Shown: piece by piece, positions 8,415 through 15,400 of the stretch
How positions within the stretch are numbered: position 1 is the stretch's first letter
Layout of the letters: every line of letters starts with the position of its first letter
Source of the DNA: Deltaproteobacteria bacterium UBA6106
GTDB taxonomy: Bacteria > Desulfobacterota > Syntrophorhabdia > Syntrophorhabdales > Syntrophorhabdaceae
Assembly (NCBI GenBank): GCA_002428485.1
Contig: DIWM01000024.1
Coordinates: 1-25,945, forward strand
Direction of reading: 5' to 3'
Length of the DNA: 25,945 nt
Made by a program: the position numbers and the translations under genes
Notes under the pieces: model-generated
What the model was told of the DNA's origin: nothing
The model's database searches: none
The model's input: the letters and a program-made list of their open reading frames with translations, nothing else

Positions 8415-8433
8415 GCTGCATCAACCGGGTCGT

Positions 8434-9282
8434 TTATTTATACTGTGTGTGGCCCATCCTCGATTGCCAGCGAAAATGCAGATCATATTCGATCGGCGTA
8501 TTGCCGGCGATTTTGTTTGCAATGTCCTTGACGCGCGATATATCTTCGTTGGCATAAACGGCGCCGCCTACAATGAGTCCGTATTCCACAAGCCCCTCTT
8601 CCTTTAATTTCACATCAAGGGACGATATCTGGAGCGTGTTGTCTGTTGCAAGCTCAGCATCGATCTTTGCAGCGAGAACCTTCAATTCAAGCAGCTTGAC
8701 TGCCTCCTCGGTCTTAAGCCCTTTCCTCGCCTGAAGCTCTTTCGCAATAGCCTCCACTATTGTATCGTAGGTCTGAAGCCCTGTATTGAATAACAGATCA
8801 TACTGTGCAGGGTCATCCCAGACAAACCCGTATATCAGATACACGGCGCCGGCCATTTCTTTATCAGCTCTTTTGATAAGCCACTCGGCATTCTCGCTGT
8901 TTGTCTCCTGCCACTGCATCACCTTCTCTATCCTCTTTTCTATAGGCGCCGTTGTCCGTATTCGCAGCACGTGGGGGATTCCCTTAAGCAAAAAATTGCC
9001 GCCCCTTCCCATGATGACTATGTTATCCCGGAGGGCGTATTGCAGGATATGCGATTGGACAAGCGCCGCATAGCCCCTGAATGACCATTCAAAACGTTCC
9101 CACACATCAGGTTCATTCTCATCGAAATATTTTGCAAGTTTCTCCCACTGTATGCCTATCTTCCGCATGTCTTCAAGGATACGGCCCCTGTCCACATATT
9201 CATATCCCATAAGATCAGCCACTTTCCGGCCGATCTCCTTTCCGCCGCTTCCATATTCCCTTGAAATCGTTAAAATTGACAT
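8434..9282 (-). CDS. Cytidylate-kinase-like protein with C-terminal BON-like domain
   Basis: A 282-residue protein. Residues 1-200 match the cytidylate-kinase-like family: a variant P-loop REYGSGGKEIG (8-18), GYEYVDR (26-32), then IVIMGRGGNFLL and an HVLRIRT strand. Proteins of this family are predicted P-loop kinases whose substrate is generally unknown; it is shorter in lid elements than true CMP kinase. The last 80 residues (about 200-270, two helices and strands around SSLDVKL and GLIVGGAVYANED) resemble a BON-type alpha-beta module, an inference from pattern only. It starts behind AGGAGGGG, 8 nt after the carrier gene stops, so it is co-transcribed with that carrier. A regulatory or signalling role for the carrier is possible. 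Confidence 0.75.
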   Translation of the reverse strand: MSILTISREYGSGGKEIGRKVADLMGYEYVDRGRILEDMRKIGIQWEKLAKYFDENEPDVWERFEWSFRGYAALVQSHILQYALRDNIVIMGRGGNFLLKGIPHVLRIRTTAPIEKRIEKVMQWQETNSENAEWLIKRADKEMAGAVYLIYGFVWDDPAQYDLLFNTGLQTYDTIVEAIAKELQARKGLKTEEAVKLLELKVLAAKIDAELATDNTLQISSLDVKLKEEGLVEYGLIVGGAVYANEDISRVKDIANKIAGNTPIEYDLHFRWQSRMGHTQYK

Positions 9283-9290
9283 GACCCCTC

Positions 9291-10625
9291 CTATTTAATA
9301 AAAGGAATGACCCATATGAGCATTGCCGGAATATAGCAGAATATAAGCGATATAACAACATAGGGAACGGTTATTGCGAAAAATTCTTTCAGGCCTACCT
9401 TTCTCTGGTCTTCCTTTTCTCCAAGGTTCTTTGCAACGAACAACGCCGGCGCGCCTGCTATCGTCAGATTGCTTCCCAGAGTTCCTGCCCATAAAAGCAT
9501 CCAGTAGAGAGGCCAGGGGTTCATGCCGGTCTCTTTGCCGAGGTCCCTGATGACATAAAGCATGGTAAGGATATACGCGTCATGCTCAACAATGCCTACG
9601 ATAGGAGCGGTCACCCAATAAAGAACGGTGCTCCCTGTCACAAGGCTCTTCTGGATAAGGGGAGTTATTAAATTAGAAACGGACTTTATGACACCGGAGT
9701 GTTCCAGGCCGCCGACTAACGCAAAGAGCGCTACGTAGAAAAATATCGCCCTCCAGTCGAGTTCCGCGAGAATCTGCTCTACATCGGGCATCTCCAGGGT
9801 AAACCTGCTCTTAAATATCTCAAATACCAGGATGCATGCGAGGGCTCCCCATAATGCGATGAACCCCAGATGGTAGCCGAAGATCGGCCGCAGCGCCATG
9901 GCAATTATCGTAAGGACAAAGATTCCGCAGGCGATAATCGCAAAGGGCTTGTCCTTTATATGATCGAGCGCCTTCTCGCCCGCCATCGATGCCACATCCA
10001 TCGTGACGCCCTTGTACTTCCTTGAAAAGTACCAGAAGAAGTAGGCACATGTAAAGAAGTAGGAAATAAGCAGCACAAAAAATGAGGAAGGGCGTCCCTG
10101 AAACCATATGAAGCCCGCGAATTCTATCCCTGAGACGCTATGCAGCATCTGCGGCGGCAGGTCTCCCAGAAGCATCGCGGTGCCCATAAAATTAGAGCAG
10201 AGGCCGACAAACAGTACAGGGGCAAACGCAGCAAATTTAAATCGCCGGCAGGCATGGAACACAACGGGCGCAAACATGAGAACCACAACCACATTGTCGA
10301 TAAGCATTGAAATAAAGCCTGCAAGCATACCAAGGACAGTCACGAACACCGCTACATTGCCCTTTGACATCTTGAGGATAACCGCCGACAGGAAATCGGG
10401 GACGCCTGATTTGCCGAAAAACCCTGAAATGATCCATATGCTGAGAAGGATGACAATTACGTTCCAGTCAACGACCTGGAATGCCTGGACATCGGTCATG
10501 ACCCCGCAAAAGATCATGAAGAGAATACCGAGGAGCGCCGCAAGGACGCTGTCGATCCATCCGGTGATGACAAGGATGATGCTTGCGATAAAGATGACGC
10601 TCGCTGCTATTTGAAGAAAATCCAT
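9291..10625 (-). CDS. ArsB/NhaD/CitMHS-superfamily ion transporter
   Basis: A polytopic inner-membrane carrier of 444 residues with about 11 helices. Family marks are the paired half-repeats with IDNVVVVLMFAP near residue 115 and WAGTLGSNLTIAGAPALFVA near 390, the latter equivalent to the conserved N-x-T-x-I-G-A loop of the ion transporter superfamily. Candidates are sodium/proton antiport (NhaD-like), anion or carboxylate transport; sequence alone does not decide. Arsenite export is less likely, as no ars regulator or reductase is nearby. The ATG at 10625 is preceded by AGGGGGG. Upstream lies a terminator for the sodium-pump genes, so this gene probably needs its own promoter or read-through. 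The kinase-like gene follows after 8 nt. Confidence 0.82.
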   Translation of the reverse strand: MDFLQIAASVIFIASIILVITGWIDSVLAALLGILFMIFCGVMTDVQAFQVVDWNVIVILLSIWIISGFFGKSGVPDFLSAVILKMSKGNVAVFVTVLGMLAGFISMLIDNVVVVLMFAPVVFHACRRFKFAAFAPVLFVGLCSNFMGTAMLLGDLPPQMLHSVSGIEFAGFIWFQGRPSSFFVLLISYFFTCAYFFWYFSRKYKGVTMDVASMAGEKALDHIKDKPFAIIACGIFVLTIIAMALRPIFGYHLGFIALWGALACILVFEIFKSRFTLEMPDVEQILAELDWRAIFFYVALFALVGGLEHSGVIKSVSNLITPLIQKSLVTGSTVLYWVTAPIVGIVEHDAYILTMLYVIRDLGKETGMNPWPLYWMLLWAGTLGSNLTIAGAPALFVAKNLGEKEDQRKVGLKEFFAITVPYVVISLIFCYIPAMLIWVIPFIK

Positions 10626-10664
10626 CTCGATTTACCCCCCTAAAATTTTATCATATAGTTTTTT

Positions 10665-10697
10665 AAAAAATAGGGACGGGTTTTTCTAACCCGCCCC
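10665..10697 (-). terminator. Rho-independent terminator behind oadB-like gene
   Basis: Read on the minus strand, a 10-bp stem GGGGCGGGTT/AACCCGTCCC (10697-10673, one G-U pair, 5-nt loop) is followed by TATTTTTT. On the plus strand the same position would be an A-C mismatch, so the structure is tuned for minus-strand RNA. It lies 50 nt after the end of the sodium-pump subunit gene. Confidence 0.8.
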
Positions 10698-10746
10698 CGA
10701 CTGATTCTACGTAAAAAACGCCATTTCTTTCATGCATAATGGCAGT

Positions 10747-11886
10747 TTAAATAACTCCCATGCCTCTCAGCACGGAGAGCATAACCGCTGCCGCCATAAC
10801 CGAACCAACCTGACCGCCCGCATTGGCACCCATGGCATGCATAAGGAGATAACTCTTTTTGTTCCATTTCTGGCCTTCCTTCTGGACTACACGGGCAGAC
10901 ATAGGAAATGCCGAGATACCGGCTGCACCGATAAGAGGATTCACCTTCCCGCCTGTCACATAATAGAGTATCTTTCCGAAGAGCACGCCGAAAACCGTGT
11001 CAAGACAGATTGCGAGAAGACCCAGTCCAAGAATAAGAAGAGTCTGTGGTTTCACGAATATCTCTCCATTCATTGTACCGCCGATTGCTAATCCAAGAAA
11101 CAAAGTAACCGTATTTGCTATTTCATTTTCAGATGCCTTTGTAAGTCTGGCTACTGCACCGGACTCTTTCATGAAATTGCCGAGCATGATCGTTGCAAGA
11201 AGCGGCAAGCCCATTGGTGCAATCAGGCCACCGACGACTGTAATGACAACAGGAAAAAGTAATGCCGTGGTATTTGAAACAGTCTTCTGGTGTGTCTTCA
11301 TTACAGTTTCACGCTCTTTCTTTGTGGTGAGCATTCTCATAATCGGCGGTTGGAGTAATGGTACCAACGACATATATGAATATGCAGCAACTGAGCATGG
11401 ACCAAGCAGTTCTTTCGCGTATTTGGATGCCACGTAAATAACAGTAGGGCCGTCGCAGGCGCCGATGATTCCGATGGTGACAGCTTCGTTGTATGGAAAA
11501 CCAAGGGCAAGGGCAATAAGAAGCGTCAGGAAAATGCCGAACTGCCCTGCTGCACCCAAAAGAAATGTATATGGATTTTCGAGAACGGGTCTGAAATCCG
11601 TCATAGCCCCGATACCTACAAAGATAAGAAGAGGGAATAATTCATTAAGAATACCCATATTGTAAATTGTCCTTAAAAAACCTTCTTCTTCCATAAGGCC
11701 TGCAAGGGGAATATTCACCAAAATACATCCGAAACCGATTGGAACAAGCAGTAAAGGCTCAAAATCCTTCTTTATTCCCAGGTAAAGAAGCATTGATCCT
11801 ACTGCAATCATTACAACATGTGAGTAGTGCAAGGCAGAAACCCCTGCGATAAGTCCTGTTAAACCGCTTAATATTGCATCAACCAT
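10747..11886 (-). CDS. Sodium-pumping decarboxylase beta subunit (OadB/GcdB/MmdB family)
   Basis: A membrane subunit of a biotin-dependent sodium-translocating decarboxylase; it decarboxylates carboxybiotin and exports sodium ions. The 379 residues match the shorter GcdB/MmdB form. The essential loop is present as IGACDGPTVI, with D145 corresponding to the aspartate shown in Klebsiella OadB to serve both chemistry and sodium transport. The second conserved region, NPLIGAAGISAFPMSARV (about 316-333), is also intact. The start ATG at 11886 follows GGAGGG. A 43-residue gamma-type subunit gene lies 20 nt upstream; no carboxyltransferase or biotin-carrier gene is in the window, so the substrate (oxaloacetate, methylmalonyl-CoA, glutaconyl-CoA or malonate) is open. 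A terminator follows. Confidence 0.92.
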   Translation of the reverse strand: MVDAILSGLTGLIAGVSALHYSHVVMIAVGSMLLYLGIKKDFEPLLLVPIGFGCILVNIPLAGLMEEEGFLRTIYNMGILNELFPLLIFVGIGAMTDFRPVLENPYTFLLGAAGQFGIFLTLLIALALGFPYNEAVTIGIIGACDGPTVIYVASKYAKELLGPCSVAAYSYMSLVPLLQPPIMRMLTTKKERETVMKTHQKTVSNTTALLFPVVITVVGGLIAPMGLPLLATIMLGNFMKESGAVARLTKASENEIANTVTLFLGLAIGGTMNGEIFVKPQTLLILGLGLLAICLDTVFGVLFGKILYYVTGGKVNPLIGAAGISAFPMSARVVQKEGQKWNKKSYLLMHAMGANAGGQVGSVMAAAVMLSVLRGMGVI

Positions 11887-11906
11887 CTACCTTCCCTCCT
11901 TCCCTT

Positions 11907-12038
11907 CTACTCTTCTTTTTTGTACGGAAAAATCTTTTTTAAAGCCGACATGATAAGACTGAAAAGAATCAGGGTTGCGATTGTTCCGCCCATCCCGACT
12001 ATAAGCATGGTCAATCCGAACGTCCATTTATCCATCAT
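11907..12038 (-). CDS. Small OadG-like gamma subunit of the sodium-pumping decarboxylase
   Basis: A 43-residue ORF that is easily missed because of its size. It begins MMDKWTFGLTMLIVGMGGT and has one hydrophobic helix (about 7-31) followed by a basic/acidic tail (KKIFPYKKEE). This is the layout of OadG/MmdD-type subunits, which anchor the soluble carboxyltransferase to the beta subunit; here the tail is very short and lacks the histidine-rich metal site of Klebsiella OadG. AGGAGG at 12052-12047 sits 8 nt before ATG 12038 (a second ATG follows at 12035). The oadB-like gene starts 20 nt downstream in the same operon. Confidence 0.8.
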   Translation of the reverse strand: MMDKWTFGLTMLIVGMGGTIATLILFSLIMSALKKIFPYKKEE

Positions 12039-12292
12039 ACAAACTACCTCCTAATATATTAAATGTTTCAGACATTTGATGCTTATTACTTTTTATTGTG
12101 ATGACAAAATAACTATATCACTGTCAAAGCAGAGTCAAGTGAAATCTTTAACAATGTTTTAATTACCTTAAATATTATATAGATACAAATATGGCATTCT
12201 TTTACCTTGCACAATTTTTCCTGTATTTATATATAAGATATTTTTATAAACAATCAGGGTAACCTTTACCATAATAAATATGATACATGTCA
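12039..12292. other. AT-rich divergent intergenic region
   Basis: This stretch separates the minus-strand sodium-pump operon from ispG. It holds an inverted repeat AAATGT-5 nt-ACATTT (12061-12077) in the leader of the pump operon, a minus-strand TTGACA (12127-12122) with no convincing -10 box at the right distance, and a plus-strand TTGCAC-17 nt-TATATA pair (12207-12235) that could be a second ispG promoter. No coding region is supported. Confidence 0.45.
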
Positions 12293-12320
12293 TTGACAAT
12301 GGGCAGACATAAGGTATAGA
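12293..12320 (+). promoter_or_regulatory. Promoter of ispG with flanking repeats
   Basis: TTGACA (12293-12298), 16-nt spacer and TATAGA (12315-12320) form a strong sigma70-type promoter, start site near 12327. A direct repeat GGCAGACAT occurs at 12302-12310 and 12332-12340, exactly 30 nt apart, and the 12-bp palindrome AATTCATGAATT (12320-12331) covers the predicted start site. Confidence 0.6.
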
Positions 12321-12368
12321 ATTCATGAATTGGCAGACATCCTGTAGCGCAAAACACTTTTTCATATC

Positions 12369-13430
12369 ATGAAAAGAAAAAAGACCAAAAAGATCAAGAT
12401 CGGAAACGTCTTTATAGGCGGCGATAGTCCCATCGTTGTTCAATCGATGCTGAAAACAAATCCCGAGAACTTTCAGGAAACGTTGAACCAGACAAGGGAG
12501 CTCAAAAGGGCAGGCTGTGAGCTGATAAGGATCGCGCTGCCTCAGGAAGAGACATGCAAGATCATACCTTTCCTCAAAAAAGAGGTCGATATCCCGATCA
12601 TAGGCGACATCCACTTCAACCACAAAATTGCCCTGAAGGCAATGCGGCTGGGGATCGATGCCGTGAGGATCAACCCGGGTACGATCAATAATGCAAGAAA
12701 GGTAAAAGAAATTGCCCTCTGCGCGAAAGAGACCAAAACCCCTGTGCGGATAGGGATGAATATAGGCTCTATGGAAAAGAGGATATTAAAGAAATATCAC
12801 AAGCCCAACGCAGAAGCGATGGTGGAGAGCGCTCTCTATTACATCGGCCTCTTTGAAGACATAGGATGGACAGAGCTGAAGGTATCCTTAAAGGCATCGG
12901 ATGTCTTCCAGACCATCGATGCCTACAAGAAATTTTCAAAATTGTCCGATTATCCCCTTCACATAGGGGTGACAGAGGCAGGACCGGTCTTTTCCGGCGT
13001 CATTAAATCTGCCATCGGGATAGGCATCTTGCTGTATGAGGGCATAGGCGATACCCTCAGGGTTTCCCTGACCGGCAACCCCGTCTATGAGGTCATTGCC
13101 GCCTATCACATCCTGCGGGACCTGGGCCTCAGAAAAAGGGGTATTAATTTAATATCCTGCCCCACCTGCGGACGCTGCAAGGTTAACCTCACAGAGATCG
13201 TAGAGGAATTTGAAAAAGATGTAAACCACTTCGACAAGCACCTCAACGTCGCTATTATGGGCTGCGAGGTAAATGGCCCCGGCGAAGCGAAAGAGGCTGA
13301 TATAGGCATTGCCTTCGGCGCCAACAAGGCAATACTTTTTGCAAAAGGCAAGGTCGTGAAGACAGGTATCCCGAAAGAAATGGCAAAAGACGTATTAAAG
13401 GAAGAAATCTACAATATCTTGAAACAGTGA
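12369..13430 (+). CDS. ispG: 4-hydroxy-3-methylbut-2-en-1-yl diphosphate synthase (flavodoxin/ferredoxin type)
   Basis: Cytoplasmic 4Fe-4S enzyme of the MEP isoprenoid pathway that reduces the cyclic MEcPP to HMBPP. The 353-residue protein carries the TIM-barrel start (GNVFIGGDSPIVVQSM, 12-27) and the conserved cluster ligands C264 and C267 (SCPTCGR), C299 (MGCEVNGPGEA) and E306. Length and order agree with IspG. The ATG at 12369 has no clear Shine-Dalgarno sequence, but the N-terminus aligns with family starts and no other in-frame start suits. It stands alone behind its own promoter. Its TGA stop codon is the first three bases of a TGAAAGG-type heptamer array. Confidence 0.95.
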   Translation: MKRKKTKKIKIGNVFIGGDSPIVVQSMLKTNPENFQETLNQTRELKRAGCELIRIALPQEETCKIIPFLKKEVDIPIIGDIHFNHKIALKAMRLGIDAVRINPGTINNARKVKEIALCAKETKTPVRIGMNIGSMEKRILKKYHKPNAEAMVESALYYIGLFEDIGWTELKVSLKASDVFQTIDAYKKFSKLSDYPLHIGVTEAGPVFSGVIKSAIGIGILLYEGIGDTLRVSLTGNPVYEVIAAYHILRDLGLRKRGINLISCPTCGRCKVNLTEIVEEFEKDVNHFDKHLNVAIMGCEVNGPGEAKEADIGIAFGANKAILFAKGKVVKTGIPKEMAKDVLKEEIYNILKQ

Positions 13431-13455
13431 AAAGTTAAATGTGAAAGGTGAAAGG
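13428..13455 (+). repeat. TGAAAGG heptamer tract beginning at the ispG stop codon
   Basis: Four contiguous 7-nt units: TGAAAAG, TTAAATG, TGAAAGG and TGAAAGG. The first unit contains the ispG TGA. The same word forms the 13-unit tract at 24061-24151, also starting at a stop codon when read in the sense of the neighbouring gene. Confidence 0.75.
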
Positions 13456-13534
13456 CAAGAAACCAAAGAGGCAATTCCCTTTGCCGTGACAAATGCGGCA
13501 CCCCTTTAATAGATCATATATCGAAAAACCCATA

Positions 13535-13555
13535 AATCGTTAATCGTGAGTCGTA
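13535..13555 (+). repeat. AATCGTT/AGTCGTA heptamer tract
   Basis: Three 7-nt units, AATCGTT, AATCGTG and AGTCGTA, precede the 83-nt element. Related units stand in the same place beside the second full element (about 24024-24043, minus strand) and at 25681-25694. Confidence 0.55.
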
Positions 13556-13570
13556 AGGGGCAAGAACCTG

Positions 13571-13653
13571 CTAATGGCTGACAGCTCATAGCTGATGGCA
13601 AAAAAGAACCGGGTTATTGTTGTTGCTATGAGCCATGAGCTATGGACTATGAG
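13571..13653 (+). repeat. 83-nt palindromic heptamer element, copy A
   Basis: Four CTNATRG-like heptamers (13571-13598), a 27-nt centre with AACCGGGTT (13599-13625) and four inverted heptamers of CTATGAG type (13626-13653). Copy B at 23933-24015 lies in opposite orientation; over a 99-nt block (13562-13660 against 23926-24024) I count six mismatches and no gaps. RNA or single-stranded DNA could fold into one long imperfect hairpin. The right arm provides the stop codon of the minus-strand CDP-alcohol phosphotransferase gene. Confidence 0.85.
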
Positions 13654-14228
13654 CTGCTTTTTTTCTTCACATACATGATCCTCTGGATCACTGTAATATG
13701 GCTCAATACCGCAAGGATGACGACGATATAATGCAGAATGTTGAAAAGAAGTCCGATAAGCAGCAACACAATCCTCTCCGGCCTTTCCATCAAGCCTGTC
13801 GTGCATGACAGCGAAGCAGCCTCTGCCCTCGCCCTCGCATAGGGTATGATCGCTATGCCGATGGATGCGATGAAGGTCACAACCGCATATGTCCGCTCAC
13901 CGCCGTTAAGAAAGAATATAAAGATGCCCAGCATCACTGCGAGATCGGAATAGCGGTCCAGGACCGAATCTAAAAATCCCCCGAAAGAAGAAACCCTGTT
14001 GGCATGCCTCGCAACGGCTCCGTCAAGGAGATCAAAAAAACCTGCCACCAGAAAGGCAACCCCGCCCGGCATGAGAAAACCACAGGCAACAGAGAACGCC
14101 GACAGGAACCCGAAAAAGGTTCCGCAAAGCGTCAGCACGTTCGGATCAATTATTCTGTTACGGAACAAAAAACGATATACTGCTAAGATTGCCGGATCAA
14201 GAGAATGACCTATCTTTGAGCTTATCAA
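13647..14228 (-). CDS. CDP-alcohol phosphatidyltransferase, probable phosphatidylinositol-phosphate synthase
   Basis: Inner-membrane enzyme of 193 residues joining a polar head group to CDP-diacylglycerol. The full family motif D-x2-DG-x2-AR-x8-G-x3-D-x3-D is present: D66, D69-G70, A73-R74, G83, D87 and D91; the last aspartate is the catalytic base in solved members. About six helices follow the amphipathic N-terminus. The gene directly follows (9-nt gap) an inositol-1-phosphate synthase gene, so the likely acceptor is inositol-1-phosphate, giving phosphatidylinositol phosphate; this is inference from context, with phosphatidylglycerophosphate synthase as the alternative. The C-terminal serines and the TAG stop are encoded by the right arm of the heptamer element, suggesting that the repeat has replaced the original gene end. 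Confidence 0.85.
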   Translation of the reverse strand: MISSKIGHSLDPAILAVYRFLFRNRIIDPNVLTLCGTFFGFLSAFSVACGFLMPGGVAFLVAGFFDLLDGAVARHANRVSSFGGFLDSVLDRYSDLAVMLGIFIFFLNGGERTYAVVTFIASIGIAIIPYARARAEAASLSCTTGLMERPERIVLLLIGLLFNILHYIVVILAVLSHITVIQRIMYVKKKSSS

Positions 14229-14237
14229 AAGATGTGC

Positions 14238-15332
14238 CTATCTTTCCCTGTCTCCTCTTATAAACTCTTCAACCATTCCCCTCGCGATCTCATCGGAGAA
14301 TTGCCTTAGAGGATGTTTCATCGTATATGCCGATATTGATTCGAGTACGCCCCCGATGCCGCGGTCTCTCGCCACCTTGCAACAGCGTATCGCATCGACC
14401 ATGCAGCCGGCGCTGTTTGGCGAATCCTCCACGGACAATCTCATCTCAAGGTTGATCGGTATGTCGCCGAATATTCTCCCTTCGATTCTCATGAAGCACA
14501 CCTTGTTGTCATTCTGCCAGGGAACATAATCAGAAGGTCCTATATGGATATTTTGAGCAGGCATTGGGACGTCAAGCATGGATTGTACCGCCTCTGTTTT
14601 CGAGATCTTTTTCGAAACAAGCCTCTTCCTGTTCAGCATATTGAGAAAGTCCGTATTGCCGCCGGTGTTTAACTGATACGTCCTGTCGATCGCAACGCCC
14701 CTGTCATGGAACAGCTTGATAAGGTTTCTGTGAATGATCGTGGCGCCGATCTGAGATTTTACGTCGTCCCCTACAACGGGTATACCCCGTTTCCTGAACT
14801 TCCTGGCCCAGGAGGAATCGGAGGCGATAAAAACAGGAATGCAGTTGATGAGGCTCACGCCGCTTTCGAGACAGCACTGGGCGTAATAACGGGCAGCCTT
14901 TTCAGAGCCGACAGGAAGATAATTTACCAGTATGTCGACTCCATTTTCCTTCAGCATCCTGACCACATCAACCGGTTTCTCGTTTGAGGGAATAAAGGTT
15001 CTCTCCGGCGGATAATCCTGCATGTGAGGCGAAACACCATCAAAGATATGACCCATTGAGACTGCCACGCCCGTAGGCGGGATCTTCTCTTCAATCGTCT
15101 TTGTACAGTTAGGCTCTGAAAATATGGCCTTTTCGACAGGCTTGCCGACTTTTCTCCTGTCAATGTCAAAGGCGGCGACGATCCTGATGTCTTTCGGCTC
15201 GTAGCCGCATATGTCATAGTGCATAAGCCCTATAGCCTGGCCGCCCTTCTTCTTTGAATAATAATACAATCCCTGAATAAGTGAACTCGCACAATTGCCG
15301 ACACCGGCTATGGCAACACGAATCTTTCGCAT
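14238..15332 (-). CDS. ino1: myo-Inositol-1-phosphate synthase
   Basis: NAD-dependent cytoplasmic enzyme that isomerises glucose-6-phosphate to 1D-myo-inositol 3-phosphate. The 364 residues fit the short prokaryotic (actinobacterial/archaeal) class. Visible features are the NAD loop AGVGNCASSLIQG (9-21), the AAFDID strand end (53-58), the VNYLPVGSE segment and the later NTGGNTDFLN and SDYVPW motifs of the active site. The start ATG at 15332 is preceded by AGAGGA. It is first in a two-gene operon with the CDP-alcohol phosphotransferase. A minus-strand TTGACA at 15384-15379 lies upstream, though no good -10 box is paired with it. The product could also feed compatible solutes such as di-inositol phosphate. 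Confidence 0.93.
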   Translation of the reverse strand: MRKIRVAIAGVGNCASSLIQGLYYYSKKKGGQAIGLMHYDICGYEPKDIRIVAAFDIDRRKVGKPVEKAIFSEPNCTKTIEEKIPPTGVAVSMGHIFDGVSPHMQDYPPERTFIPSNEKPVDVVRMLKENGVDILVNYLPVGSEKAARYYAQCCLESGVSLINCIPVFIASDSSWARKFRKRGIPVVGDDVKSQIGATIIHRNLIKLFHDRGVAIDRTYQLNTGGNTDFLNMLNRKRLVSKKISKTEAVQSMLDVPMPAQNIHIGPSDYVPWQNDNKVCFMRIEGRIFGDIPINLEMRLSVEDSPNSAGCMVDAIRCCKVARDRGIGGVLESISAYTMKHPLRQFSDEIARGMVEEFIRGDRER

Positions 15333-15400
15333 TTTATCCTCTTGTAAGTTTCCTTTTTTTAAAATATTTGTCCTAAAATGTCAAAAAAAATATAGGCCGT

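Noticed and set aside
13540..13806. Minus-strand frame over the ispG downstream region
   Set aside because: It consists of the palindromic repeat plus an out-of-frame part of the CDP-alcohol phosphotransferase gene, and shows no domain.
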